From assembly GCA_030762895.1 (NCBI GenBank), contig CM061069.1, positions 86,995,548 to 87,059,547 of the forward strand: a stretch of DNA of 64,000 nt, written 5' to 3'. The stretch is from Sophora flavescens (taxonomy: Eukaryota > Streptophyta > Magnoliopsida > Fabales > Fabaceae). Position 1 is the first letter of the stretch; the number at the start of each line of letters is the position of its first letter. A program made the position numbers and the translations under genes. Positions 13,365-24,870 of this stretch are shown one piece after another. The notes under the pieces are model-generated. The model searched no databases, was not told the DNA's origin, and saw only the letters and a list, made by a program, of their open reading frames with translations.

Positions 13365-14743
13365 TGATGCGTGATTTTTAGAAATATAAAGGCAAGTGCA
13401 CCTCGTCGCAATCAAGTAATACGGTGGTGAGACCGGTTATCGTATCCACAGGGATTGGTTGTCAATTACCAATTCGCAAACTTAACAACTATCTAGACTA
13501 AAATAAAGTATGAGAGATTAAACAAAAAATAAAGAAACAAAATATTTTTGTCTTTTTGGAATTTTCTCAAACACTTGGTATGCAAACAGGGATGTGGCTA
13601 GAATTGTCAGGGTTAGACTACACTAATCCTCCCTCAGTTGCAATGAAATGGCTTCTAACACAAGTCCTAATTCAATTATGACAATCAAGCCTTTTCTAAA
13701 ATACTCAAGCCTAATTCCTTAGGTGCATTGAGCCTAAAACCCCAAATCAAACCCTAATTCCTTAGGTGGATTAACCTGAGATTTTGCATTAAGTCAAGAC
13801 TTATAAGATTGCAAGCATTCAACACCTATTCCTAGATTCTTGAACTACTTGGCATATGATTCATGAGCATGCCTTAACACCAACCTTCCAGTCATCTATT
13901 AAAGCAACAAATCATTCCTATGGGTAGCTAAGCCAAGGAAAGCATTAAACACAGAATCACATACTCATAAAGAAATAGAGACTTGCATTAAAACACCAAA
14001 TCAAATACAACAAGTTCAGAAAAGTTACATCTAACCCCAACAATGGGGATTTAACTACTCATGATAAAAGGAAATACAAAACAGAATGAGAAAAGGGATG
14101 GAGAACACTCATAGACAAGCTTCCTCCATCTTCTCCCCATCCAAGAGTAGAGAAAACACCCCCCTATTTGGGTAGAAACCCTCTCCACCGCTGACCTCAG
14201 CCTGCCTCCAAGTGCAGATCCCTAATTCTGTTCAGTGCAGGTTTATTTATAGGTCCGTCGCCCATCACGGCCGTGACAGCCAACACGGCCAGGCCGTGAT
14301 GGCCTCTGACTTGGGCGCCTCTTCATTCACTTATTCATCACGGCCGTGATATCCATCACGGCTAGGCCGTGATCGTTTCTGACTTTTCCAACTAGCAGGT
14401 CACGGCCGTGATAGCCATCACGGCCCGGCCGTGACGACTTTCCCGACTTTTGGCTCAATCTTTCTTGACTCATCGCTCCCTCACGTAGTGAGGTCCATCA
14501 CGGCTAGGCCGTGATACTCTCTGCTTGGCTCATAATCTTCACTTTTCAAGCTCTTTTTCAGCCAAGCTCTACCAAGGCTGATTTCCGGGCATTTTTCCAT
14601 TAAATCCTCGCAAAACAACACACGTAAAACCACCTCATCCGTTCCAAAGGAAAAACTATACAAAATCAACACTAAATTGGCCTAACTATATGCAAATGCA
14701 TGCAGAAATGTACATGAAAAATGAGGTAAAATCACACTCATCA
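13365..14743 (-). repeat. E3 3' LTR (left)
   Basis: Minus-strand TGATGAGTGTG at 14743 to ...CACGCATCA at 13365. Nearly identical to the right LTR; differences concentrate in the palindrome array. Its outer flank, ccaaaaact, equals the inner flank of the right LTR. Confidence 0.92.
14242..14515 (-). promoter_or_regulatory. E3 left LTR palindrome array and TATA box
   Basis: TCACGGCCGTGA dyads at 14265, 14338, 14400 and a degraded one at 14481 (spacing 73, 62, 81), each paired with a TCACGGC-NN-GGCCGTGA-type dyad and a YTCTG/TTCCCG-like tag. On the minus strand the array is followed by TATAAATAAA (complement of 14242-14251). Confidence 0.8.
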
Positions 14744-16334
14744 AATCACCCCAAGCTTAAGACTTTGCTTGTCCTCAAACAAAAACTAAGGCCAGAAGAG
14801 ATAAACAGTCAAAGCATGGATAGTGAACCAAGAACCCGAGTAAATGATCCAAGCAATAGGCAATTCAAACAATTCAGCAAGAGACAATCAATTCAAGTCC
14901 AATTAGGGGCTTAAGTTTCCTAGACTCACATTCTCACTGATTCGGGCACTCTTGCTCACTTGAAGCTCACCCCAAGCTTGTTTATTTGCTTGGCTCTCTT
15001 TCTTGCCTCACTCACTCAAGTGTTCAAGTATATATAATAATTCGCTCCATTTTCCTCAAGGAATGATTCCTACCATATGCTTGACTATCAACCAAATCTC
15101 CACTTTATTTATGAAAACACCTAAGAATCAAGAGGTCTTTATTTGGTTGTAACGTGGCCATGGGATTAATCTTTAGGTGGGGATAACAAGAAAGGGATAT
15201 TTCAAAAGGCTACATAAACATCAAGCATTGCAAAGCATGACCTTCTAAAATACCTTCTTGGGTTTCCAATACATTTTTCCACCTTTCTTTTCTTTCTTTT
15301 TCTTTTATTTTCTTTTTGTCATCCCCCTCTCTATTTTTATTTCTTTATTTTCTTTTTTCTTTTTTTTTTCTTTTTTTTTTCTTTTTTTTTCTTTTTTTTT
15401 TTTGAGAGAGGAGATTTTTCAACTCAATCCATTATTATATATTTTTTCTGATTCTTATCCCAAACTTTCAACTACCTTTTTCACCCTTTTTGTGATACTT
15501 TAGAAGGTCCCTTATCAAGTATATGTATCAAAAATTTTCAGGGTACCAAGAAAAGCATTTTATTCATTCAGGCTCAAAATTGGGCAACTAAGGGTAGCAT
15601 TTACACATTCAAAGCTCAGAAGGCCAGAAAAATACCTATTGCCTCAATCATTTTCAAAAATGTTTCCAAAAATTTTTAAGCTTTAAAATGGTTTTAAGTC
15701 AAGTTCTAGAGAAAACAACCAAGAGGAATAACACTCTACACAAAGAATGGGGGCAGATTTAGTGAGTACCCCCTAATGGCTCAAAAGCTCACATTTATCA
15801 GTTCAAGAACCAGTGAGAAACACAAGTCTAAAGAAACATATGCTAATCATCAACTATCCAAGATCATCTCAAGCATATTCATTTGCAGCCATATCACAAG
15901 AATAAACAGAATTGGGTTCAAAAATCCACTATCACAATTTAATTGGCACTTAGTTCTCACAATCATAAGCTCAATCTAAGCAGGGGTAACCGAATCATGT
16001 GATCATGCAAATTTAAGCCTATATGAATGCAATATTCACAATGCAAGCAAAAAGATTACCCCTACCCCAAGCTTAAAGATTTACATTGTCCCCAATGTAA
16101 ACAATCAAGTTGGAGAGGGTAGAAGAAAAATAAAATAAAGCAAAAATTGGAACGGCTTACCGAGGCGGTAGCGGGTGTTGGCTCACATGCTTTTTGGCTT
16201 TGTTTCTCCCTGCTCTTTTTCTCCTTCCTTTATTCGAAATCTGAAGACACTTAACAGGATTATTAACAAACCTCTTGAGCTTCTCAAATTATTCAAGAGG
16301 TTAAAGCAAAAACAAAATTAGCTAAAGAGAAGGG
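14744..16334 (-). other. E3 3' non-coding region
   Basis: 1.6 kb without supported ORFs. It contains a long pyrimidine run (15284-15410; purine on the element's sense strand) and blocks conserved with E4 and E6: aagaatcaagaggtcttt, ggccatgggattaat, cagggtaccaagaaaagcattttattc, and ccccaagcttaaa-gatttacattgtcccc. Shared preservation outside coding sequence suggests cis-acting function. Confidence 0.65.
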
Positions 16335-17531
16335 TTAAGAAAAGTTGGGCTGCCTCCCAATAAGCGCTTCTTTAACGTCACTAGCTTGACTTATTAAGAA
16401 GCATCCACCTGGATCCCATAACCTGTGGTATAAGGACCAAGGGATGCTAACCATGTGAGATCCTTCACCTGGATCCCACAGTTTGCAGCAAAAATGTGGA
16501 AGTGAGCGCTCGAAATTCATGCTGACTTCTTCGAATGGGAAGCGCTTTTCAATTCCTCTCGGGTCAAAGATGACACCTTTATCAACAAAATCTTCCCAAT
16601 AAAAATGGGGTTCAACCTCAGGCAGAGGCATGAACTCCATTGTTGACTGCTTTAAAATGTGAGGTGGCAAACAATTCGAGAGGATCATTGGTGCTGTTCT
16701 GGCTTCTGTACAATCTTCACTCTCAGCATTGCCAAATCCATCACTTTCCAAATATGCAGAAATCTCCGCACAAACCACACAAGTGTTTCTCCCATCACAT
16801 TCCACACATGCATAGTGGCCAATAGCATCATTTAATTCCAAAAGTTTTTCATCATCTCCAAGCATGGTGAAATAGATGTCCTCCAATTGCCTCTTCCTTT
16901 CAGGCTCTTTAGTCAAGGGTTCAATGGGGAGTGGTGCAACTATGTTCTCCAAAACAGGGTCTTCACTTCTTGACTCGGTTGCTCCCACTTCTTCTTCTTC
17001 CTCCTCATCCATCATTGCATCATCTTCATCATCATCCATCAAGTCCTCATTTGGCATTTTGGACAGAAGGTTAGAGAGTTCCTCAATACGTACCCCGAGA
17101 CTTCGAATGGCATCTTCTTGATTCTTTAATTCTTCCATTGTTGTTGCCATGAAGTTCTCCAAAATAGCCTCTAAGTGAGGTTGACTATCCGGGATAGGTT
17201 GCTCAACCTCGACTGGGAATGCGGATTTGAAGTTCTCCCAAGCAACTTCCAATGGGGATGGCTCATCATACCAAGGTGTGGAAGATTCCCAATGTTCCCC
17301 TTCATCCATCAAAGTATTGTTTGGAGGGTTCCCCCACCATGGAGTGGAAGTGTTGGGAAATTTATTTCCCCATTCAGCATAACCTACCACTGGTGGAGGA
17401 GAGACAGTTGCCCTTGACAGCTCATTACTCACTTGTTGGATGTTTACGGCTAATTGTAGCATATCTACCCGCAGCTGCAACTCAGATATCTCCAATTCTG
17501 CATCAGATGACTGATACCAATTGTAGTCCAT
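16335..17531 (-). CDS. E3 ORF, 398-aa protein of unknown function in the gag position
   Basis: Intact ORF starting 202 bp after the PBS. The N-terminal ~40 residues look coiled-coil (SDAELEISELQLRVDMLQLA). A Trp/Pro-rich stretch follows with two TPWW/TPWYDEP motifs, then another helical stretch (about 125-160), a strongly acidic block (about 168-190), a Cys cluster CVECDGRNTCVVC (CX2CX5CX2C, possible zinc site), and a C-terminal pair of LWDPG motifs about 25 residues apart. No retropepsin, RT or standard gag motif is visible. The decayed homologue in E0 shows it belongs to these elements. A divergent gag or accessory nucleic-acid-binding protein is possible; I cannot assign it. Confidence 0.75.
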   Translation of the reverse strand: MDYNWYQSSDAELEISELQLRVDMLQLAVNIQQVSNELSRATVSPPPVVGYAEWGNKFPNTSTPWWGNPPNNTLMDEGEHWESSTPWYDEPSPLEVAWENFKSAFPVEVEQPIPDSQPHLEAILENFMATTMEELKNQEDAIRSLGVRIEELSNLLSKMPNEDLMDDDEDDAMMDEEEEEEVGATESRSEDPVLENIVAPLPIEPLTKEPERKRQLEDIYFTMLGDDEKLLELNDAIGHYACVECDGRNTCVVCAEISAYLESDGFGNAESEDCTEARTAPMILSNCLPPHILKQSTMEFMPLPEVEPHFYWEDFVDKGVIFDPRGIEKRFPFEEVSMNFERSLPHFCCKLWDPGEGSHMVSIPWSLYHRLWDPGGCFLISQASDVKEALIGRQPNFS

Positions 17532-17709
17532 GATCCTGCCAAACCAATTTTCACCTCACAGACAATTAAGCCCAAGATCAAAGAAACAAAAATTCAAATA
17601 TATACAAAACTAACAAAAGAAAAATATCAGTTATATACAGAAAAAAAAATAAAAAAAAAATGTCTAAACTAGTTGTCTCATTTGTTACTAATGATATTGA
17701 CAAAACCAA

Positions 17710-17727
17710 TCCCCGGCAACGGCGCCA
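17710..17727 (-). promoter_or_regulatory. E3 primer binding site, tRNA-Asp
   Basis: On the minus strand TGGCGCCGTTGCCGGGGA, an exact match to the 3' end complement of plant tRNA-Asp, the primer typical of Athila-type elements, six bases from the LTR end. Confidence 0.9.
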
Positions 17728-17733
17728 AAAACT

Positions 17734-19122
17734 TGATGCGTGATTTTTAGAAATATAAAGGCAAGTGCACCTCGTCGCAATCAAGTAATACGGTGGTGAG
17801 ACCGGTTATCGTATCCACAGGGATTGGTTGTCAATTACCAATTCGCAAACTTAACAACTATCTAGACTAAAATAAAGTATGAGAGATTAAACAGAAAATA
17901 AAGAAACAAAATATTTTTGTCTTTTTGGAATTTTCTCAAACACTTGGTATGCAAACAGGGATGTGGCTAGAATTGTCAGGGTTAGACTACACTAATCCTC
18001 CCTCAGTTGCAATGAAATGGCTTCTAACACAAGTCCTAATTCAATTATGACAATCAAGCCTTTTCTAAAATACTCAAGCCTAATTCCTTAGGTGCATTGA
18101 GCCTAAAACCCCAAATCAAACCCTAATTCCTTAGGTGGATTAACCTGAGATTTTGCATTAAGTCAAGACTTATAAGATTGCAAGCATTCAACACCTATTC
18201 CTAGATTCTTGAACTACTTGGCATATGATTCATGAGCATGCCTTAACACCAACCTTCCAGTCATCTATCAAAGCAACAAATCATTCCTATGGGTAGCTAA
18301 GCCAAGGAAAGCATTAAACACAGAATCACATACTCATAAAGAAATAGAGACTTGCATTAAAACACCAAATCAAATACAACAAGTTCAGAAAAGTTACATC
18401 TAACCCCAACAATGGGGATTTAACTACTCATGATAAAAGGAAATACAAAACAGAATGAGAAAAGGGATGGAGAACACTCATAGACAAGCTTCCTCCATCT
18501 TCTCCCCATCCAAGAGTAGAGAAAACACCCCCCTATTTGGGTAGAAACCCTCTCCACCGCTTGACCTCGCCTGCCTCCAAGTGCGAGATCCCCACTAGTG
18601 CATTCAGTGCGGGTTTATTTATAGGTCCGTCGCCTCAGTCACGGTGCAGTGACAGCCATCATCACGGCCAGGCCGTGATGGCCTCTCGACTTGGGCGCCT
18701 CTTCATTCACTTATTCATCACGGCAGTGATATCCATCACGCCAGGCCGTGATCGCTTTTCGACTTTTCCAACTAGCAGGTCACGGTAGTGATAGCCATCA
18801 CGCCAGGCCGTGATGACTTCCGACTTTTGGCTCAATCTTTCTTCAGCTCATCCTGCTCCCTCACGGCCGTGAGGTCCATCACGGCTAGGCCGTGATACTC
18901 TCTGTTTGGCTCATAATCTTCACTTTTCAAGCTCTTTTTCAGCCAAGCTCTACCAAGGCTGATTTCTGGGCATTTTTCCATTAAATCCTGCAAAACAACA
19001 CACAGAAACCACCTCATCCGTTCCAAAGGAAAAACTATACAAAATCAACACTAAATTGGCCTAACTATATGCAAATGCATGCAGAAATGTACATGAAAAA
19101 TGAGGTGAAATCACACTCATCA
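17734..19122 (-). repeat. E3 5' LTR (right)
   Basis: 1389 bp, bounded inside by the PBS. It ends at 19122 and directly abuts the second integrase copy (gagaccctg). A 64-codon minus-strand ORF inside it (18832-19026) is not considered a gene. Confidence 0.92.
18614..18896 (-). promoter_or_regulatory. E3 right LTR palindrome array and TATA box
   Basis: Same layout as 14242-14515. Several dyads differ by small indels (tcacggtgcagtga at 18639, cacgccaggccgtgat), so this array diverges much more from its partner than the rest of the LTR does. TATAAATAAA is the complement of 18614-18623. Confidence 0.75.
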
Positions 19123-19888
19123 GAGACCCTGTGCACAACTCCATACTTTCGGAGTAAAGCTTCCATGGTGCGGTTACAGAAATGAGTGCCTTGGTCACTT
19201 ATGATAGCACGAGGTATTCCGAACCTGCAAAAAATATTGGACCTGACAAAATTTTCAACAACTCTAGAATCATTAGTCCTAGTGGGGATAGCTTCCACCC
19301 ACTTTGAAACATAATCAACAGCAAGTAAAATATAGAGAAAACCAAAAGATGCAGGGAAAGGACCTATAAAGTCAATTCCCCACACATCAAACACCTCACA
19401 GAAAAGCATAGGTTTCTGACGCATTTCACTCTTACGAGTGATGGCTGTACCTGCTATCTGACACTCTTTACAAGTGCGGTAAATCTCATAAGCATCTTTA
19501 AAAATAGTGGGCCAATAAAAACCTGAATCTATGATTTTTCTTGCAGTCCTTTGTGGCCCCAAATGTCCCCCTACTTGAGAAGCATGAGAAAAATGCAAAA
19601 TAGATTCAATCTCATAGTCGGGGACACATCTCCTAATCACCTGATCACTACCAAATTTCCAAAGATATGGATCATCCCAAACATAATATTTGGCATCACT
19701 CTTGAGTTTGTGAATTTGTGATCTAGTTGCACCTGTCGGAAGAACACCAGCAACAAGATAATTAACAATATCAAGAAACCAATGAGTTACCCCATGTAAT
19801 CAGTAAAAGCTGCTCATCGAGAAAGTCATCCTGAATGGGAGAAGGATCTTCATCCCTCTCTATTCTGCTCAAGTGATCAGCCACTAAA
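19123..19888 (-). pseudogene. int: E2 integrase fragment, right copy (duplicate)
   Basis: Second copy of the integrase N-terminal part. It keeps the zinc region, the first catalytic Asp (WGIDFIGPF) and the second (ISDQGTHF), then is cut at HRVS by the E3 LTR, so the catalytic Glu is lost. One small insertion near 19800 (gtaatcag versus gtaactg) shifts the frame relative to RNase H. It is connected upstream to RNase H and RT of E2. Confidence 0.88.
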
Positions 19889-21348
19889 TTTTCAGCTCCA
19901 CTTTTATCTTTAATCTCCACACTAAACTCTTGGAGCAACAACATCCACCGAATCAATCTCGGTTTTGCTTCTGGTTTCTTCAACAAGTACTTTAAAGCTG
20001 CATGGTCAGTGAAAACAACCTTGGAACCTAGCAAATATGATCTGAATTTATCAAGAGCAAAAACAATAGCTAGAAGTTCCTTTTCAGTAGTAGTGTAATT
20101 AGCCTGTGCAGCATCTAAAGTTCTAGAAGCATAATAAATCACATGGGCAGCCCTGTCCATCCTTTGTGCAAGGACCGCCCCCACGGCATAGTTAGAGGCA
20201 TCACACATAATCTCAAAAGGGAGGGTCCAGTCAGGAGGCTGGATGATGGGAGTAGAGGTCAATGCTTTCTTCAAGAAATCAAACGCCTTTTTGCAGTTGT
20301 CATCAAAGTTGAAAATGACATCATTCTTCAACAAGTTTGACAGAGGAAGAACTATCTTGCTAAAATCCTTTATGAAGCGCCTGTAAAAACCTGCATGACC
20401 AAGAAAAGAACGAATCTCGCGAACGCAATATGGGTAAGGCAGTGTAGAAATCACCTCAATCTTAGCAGGATCTACTGAAATACCTTTTCAAGAAATAATA
20501 TGCCCCAAAACAATCCCCTGTTCAACCATAAAATGACATTTTTCATAATTCAAAACAAGGTCAGTTTCAATGCATCTCTCCAAAACCAGATTTAAACTAT
20601 TCAAGCATGCATCAAATGAAGAACCATAAACAGTAAAGTCATCCATAAACACTTCCATGCAATTCTCAATATATTCAGTAAAAATACTAATCATGCATCT
20701 CTGGAATGTGCCAGGAGCATTGCAAAAACCAAATGGCATCCTCCTGTAAGCAAAAGTGCCGAAAAGGCACGTAAAAGTTGTCTTTTCTTGATCCTCTGGT
20801 GCAATGTGGATCTGAAAGTAACCTGAAAAACCATCAAGAAAACAATCGTGTGATTTACCAGCTAGCCGTTCAAGCATTTGATCGATGAACGGCAAAAGGA
20901 AGTGATCCTTTCTAGTAGCCTGGTTCAATCTCCTGTAATCAATACGAACTCTCCAGCTATTCTGAACTCTAGTGGGAACAAGTTCATTGTTTTCATTTTT
21001 TACCAATATGAGTCCAGATTTCTTAGGTACAACTTGCACTGGACTCACCCAATTACTGTCAGAGATAGGATATATGATACCTGCTTGCAAGAGTTTTGTT
21101 ACCTCCTTCTTCACAACATCAAGAATCAAGGGATTAAGCCGCCTTTGGGGCTGCCTAATTGTTCTAGCCCCATCCTCCAACAGAATCCTATGCATACACC
21201 TGGATGGGCTAATACCTGGTATGTCGGCCAAGGTCCACCCAATCGCCTTCTTATGCTTCTTCAAAACCTGCAAGAGCCTAGTTTCTTGGTCAAAATCAAG
21301 GTTAGAGGAAATTATAACCGGGAGTTTTTCATTCCTATCTGAATAAGC
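19889..21348 (-). pseudogene. pol: E2 reverse transcriptase and RNase H
   Basis: RT begins around LPVIISSNLDFDQETRLL (near 21320) and runs through WVSPVQVVPKKSGL, WRVRIDYRRLNQATRKDHF, FLDGFSGYFQIHIAPEDQEK and the catalytic FMDD in EVFMDDFTVYGSSF. These motifs are typical of the Athila lineage. One in-frame TGA at 20488-20490 (a CGA-to-TGA type change) separates it from the connection domain and RNase H (GHAGFYRRFIKDFSK, CDASNYAVGAVL, YTTTEKELLAIVFALDKFR, FTDHAALKYLL). Apart from the single stop the frame is continuous from 21273 to 19771. Confidence 0.88.
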
Positions 21349-22458
21349 ATACTTCAGTTTTCAGGAAGTGGCTTAAGCTCTAAGGAGGGTGGCTGCTCAA
21401 TAGATGGTATGTTTGGGGCAGCCGTGCTGTCAAGAACTTCAGCTGAATAAACAGCTTCATTTATACTGTCACCCGCAAGGCAAGTATCAATCTCAAAGAT
21501 AAACAAAGCACAAAGGTCGGTGTTAGTACAATCAAAGACATGAGTAAACATCATCAAAACCAGAAAAAGATGGAAAATCAGCAGCTGCAACCAAATCATA
21601 ATAAGTGTCATCAACAATTTCAGAAAGCAACTATATTTGAAAAACAGAATGCTCATCCAAGGGATGCTTCATAGCATCGAAAATGTTGAATTTCGCAACA
21701 ATGTCACCAAATTCCATGGACATGGTTCCATCGTCAACATCAATCTTTGTTTTCACCGTTTTCATGAACGGTTTGCCTAGAATGATTGGTGATCTGCTTG
21801 AATTCGTTTCCCCTGCCATGTCCAGAATGTAAAAATCAGCAGGGAAAATCAAGTCATTAACTTGAACAAGCACATCTTCTACTACTCCAATGGGGCGAGC
21901 ATTGGTCCTGTTTGCCAACTGAATTGTAAGACCTGCATGCTGCAAAGGACCAAGATCAAGATTGTTAAAATCAGAAGTAGGCATGACATTAATAGAAGCT
22001 CCTAAATCCAACATGCAATTATCGAATTTACTATCCCCAATGGTACATGGAATAGCAAAAGTTCCCGGATCCTTGCATTTCTGTGGCATTTCCTGATTGA
22101 GGGCTGAAACGGTAACTTTTTCAAAGGTGCAGGTTTAGGTTGAATGAGGACTGAAACATTTCATCCCAAATTGACTCTCTCATTTCCCCTTCAACCTCCC
22201 TCTTGTGTGTGCACAAATCCTTCGAAACTTCGCGTATTTCGGAACCTGCTTAATAGCATCAAGAAGCGGAATGTTTACCACCACTTTTTTGAATACATCC
22301 AGAATCTCTCTCTCTTTATCTTCCTCATCAATCTTTTTATTTTTCAGTACTCTTTGTGGGAAAGGAATTGGTGACACATACTCTTTTTCAGCCTCAATAA
22401 CAACAAATGGTTCAGGTGTTACATCAACAATTTTTTTTTTCAGGGGCTGGTTCTGCAA
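21349..22458 (-). pseudogene. pro: E2 protease region
   Basis: From 22458 the sequence PIPFPQRVLKNKK...VNIPLLDAIKQVPKYAKF precedes the retropepsin ORF (22089-21631) with active site CMLDLGASINVMP and the later ILGKPFMKT. Frameshifts occur at the A-run near 22430, before 22089, near 21640 and near 21355, so this is at least four pieces rather than one polyprotein. It would cleave gag-pol in an active element. Confidence 0.85.
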
Positions 22459-23740
22459 CCTTCCCGGATCTCAAAGAAATTGCACTCACATTAGGATTTG
22501 GGACATTAGGATTCACTACTGTTTGTGCAGGTAGTTGGTTCGATCCTTGAGCTTGCTGCATGGCATTCATCGAAGTGGCAAGCTGTCCAATCTGTGTCTG
22601 CAAAGTATGAATACTAGAATCCGTTCGTTGCTGAAACTGGAGATTGTTTACAGCCATTTGCTTGACAAGGTCCTTTGGTGAAGGTCCGGAAGGTGCAGAG
22701 GTGGTCACTTGGGGAGAGTTCTGTGGTGGTGTCAACGGTAACATCAGTTGTTGTTGTTGTGTGGGTGAGTTTCCATACCGAAGGTTTGGATGGTTTCTCC
22801 AGCTGGGGTGGTACTTATTAGTGGAAAGGTCAGGAATGTTGTACCTGTTCTGATTGTTTCCTTGATTGTAAAGATTGGCTGCATATGCTTGAGGCAACTC
22901 AGTGACCGACTCATCTTTCAGAATGGGACATGTATCAGTCAGGTGCTCAGGAGAAGTACAAATACCATACTACCTTGCTGTTGGAGCTTTATCCACTGCC
23001 AACTGTTTCACTAAAGAAGTAAGCTCATCAAGTCTGGTTTCAAGGGCTTTGTTGGAGGAAGAAACATGGATCTCATTCACACCTTTTGTCTCGACAGAAT
23101 TGTTTCTAGTTGTGAACTGTTGGGAGTTGAGTGACATGTTCTCAATCAATGACTTGGCAGCAGCTGGAGTCTTATCAACAAGTGCTCCCCCGCTAGCAGC
23201 ATCTAAAATGTTTCTGTCCATTGGTAACAATCCCTCATAAAAGTACTGAATAAGAAGTTGTTCGAAAATCTGGTGCTGAGGACAACTGGACACCAACTTC
23301 TTAAATCTCTCCCAATACTCGGCCAATGATTCATTGCCTTGTCTAATACCACATATCTCTTTTCTGATTGATGCAACTCTGGAGGCAGGGAAGTATCTCT
23401 CTAGGAAGACTTTCTTCACATCATTCCAGGTTGAAACGGAATTCGACTCGAGATAATACAACCAATCCTTCGCAGCACCTTGAAGTGAGAATGGGAAGGC
23501 TCTCAGCTTGATATGGTCTTCCGTTATTCCTTCAGGTCTCAAAGGTGTAGAACAAACAACCTGGAATTCTTTCAGATGCTTATGCGGATCCTCACTTGCA
23601 AGACCACTAAACCTTGGCAACAAGTGTATTAAACCAGATTTCAATTCAAAAGGAGCAACGACATCAACATATTCAATACATAAACCATTGTAATTAACAT
23701 CAGGAGCAGCAAGCTGTCTTAGTGTTCTTTGATCAGCCAT
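22424..23740 (-). pseudogene. gag: E2 gag (Athila-type)
   Basis: ATG at 23740 opens MADQRTLRQLAAPDVNYNG, then the gag domain (GLASEDPHKHLKEFQVVCS, FPFSLQGAAKDWLYYLES, FLERYFPASRVASIRKEICG). A TAG at about 22970 interrupts the same frame just before the zinc knuckle, which reads YGICTSPEHLTDTC, i.e. its first Cys has become Tyr. The frame then continues to 22424 through a Gln/Asn-rich tail. Only one base separates the ATG from the truncated LTR, so the normal leader and PBS are absent. Confidence 0.88.
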
Positions 23741-23741
23741 G

Positions 23742-24870
23742 TTATTAACCTACAAATTGATTTCGGGGGGGTGGGGGGTGGGGTGGTGGTTTAGGTTTAA
23801 GATTCAATTAAGAAAACAGTGCAATTAAGTGATTATCAATAAGCTAGAACGATTAATCTACTGTTCGGTTTCCCAACTATCATTGATTCAAATAATTCCC
23901 ATGCCCTAAGCATATTCTAATCCCTTTTCGATTGTAGCAGCAATTAAACAAGTGAATTGACACTATGAGATATATGTTCCTAAATTCCGAATTAAGCAGA
24001 CAGATTGAAGCTCTCGTGAATTAAGCAAACACGATCAAACACATGCGAATTAAGCTAACGCGATCAAGGTAAAGGAACATAGAATCATCGAAATTAATCA
24101 ATACCTATTTTATATAACTTGAATTAAGCAAACAAGGCATATAGCATAATATTGAAAGGGATAAGCAATTTGATTGGGAATCATGGAACCTCAAGTGTCG
24201 GCGGAAACCGATTACAGCAGACTAATCCCTGGTGATTAGTTCTCCATCACAAACGTAATAAAAACCCTTGGAATAATTCGTAAAATAGTGAAAATTGTGT
24301 GTCTTTTGCGTCTTCCCTGGTGCCTTTTTATAGATCAGGTGCGCGTCACGGCTGTGATGGCCATCACGGCCAGGCCGTGACGTGTTCTGCCAAGGGCGCG
24401 CATTCAAATTCTAGTATGTCACGGCCGTGATAGGCCGTGATCAATTCTGTCCAAGGGTGCTGATCTGTCACGGTCGTGACCTCCATCACGGCTAGGCCGT
24501 GATGCTCTCTGATCTTCAGGATCTTCTCATCACGCCCGTGATGGTTATCACGGCTGGGCCGTGATGCTTTCTGGTCTTCATGGGTAGCTCATCACGGTCG
24601 TGACCAATGTCACGTCCTGGGCGTGATGGCTTCTGCTTTAAGTGTCCTTCCCTTTTTGCTTTTCTCATTAACCTGAAAATATGAAATAGCAGTAAATGCT
24701 GTATTTGACTCAAAATTAACTAAAATATCCTAAAACTACTTAAGAGACTCAAAATGTTGCTTGAGGACAATTAAATCCAAATTTGAGTAAAAACGAGATT
24801 AAACTCGAATAATTAGTACAAAAACCATGGTCTTACTAGTTATAAAACTAGACGAGCCAGAGGCTTATCA
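23742..24870 (-). repeat. E2 5' LTR (right), truncated
   Basis: Matches the left LTR from ttattaacc (9402 equivalent) to the outer end at 24870. The U5 end (about 112 bp), PBS and leader are deleted. Outside lies actcctttgactg of the Tk-A protease. Confidence 0.9.
24325..24628 (-). promoter_or_regulatory. E2 right LTR palindrome array and TATA box
   Basis: Starts with tcacggctgtga at 24346. Relative to the left LTR one half-unit is deleted at about 24420-24440 (tcacggccgtgataggccgtgat), a deletion between the CACGGCC repeats. TATAAAAA is the complement of 24325-24332. Confidence 0.8.

Larger units (their letters stand above)
13365..19122 (-). mobile_element. E3: non-autonomous Athila-like element with a 398-aa ORF
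   Basis: LTRs of 1379 and 1389 bp (TGATGAGTGTGATT...ACGCATCA on the minus strand), an exact tRNA-Asp PBS, one ORF in the gag position, about 1.6 kb of 3' non-coding sequence and a PPT (aagcttggggtgatt). There is no PR, RT, RNase H or INT. It lies inside the E2 integrase in the same orientation. There is no 5-bp TSD; instead a 765-bp direct repeat of host sequence flanks it. Confidence 0.88.
9290..24870 (-). mobile_element. E2: Athila-lineage Ty3/gypsy element inserted in Tk-A gag
   Basis: Minus-strand LTRs (TGATAAGCC...CTATCA) flank gag, protease, RT, RNase H and integrase of Athila type. E3 (13365-19122) splits it, with a duplicated integrase segment. There is no target-site duplication (ttaat on the left, actcc on the right). 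The 5' (right) LTR lacks its last ~112 bp together with PBS and leader, so the gag ATG directly abuts the LTR. The host gag zinc-knuckle region is missing at the insertion. A deletion at or after insertion, or recombination between two copies, is likely. Confidence 0.85.

Noticed and set aside
16640..17533. Plus-strand ORFs of 61-93 codons opposite the E3 protein
   Set aside because: Antisense shadows of the 398-codon ORF without independent features.
20878..21346. Plus-strand ORFs of 154 and 124 codons
   Set aside because: Antisense of the E2 reverse transcriptase; the minus strand has the RT motifs.
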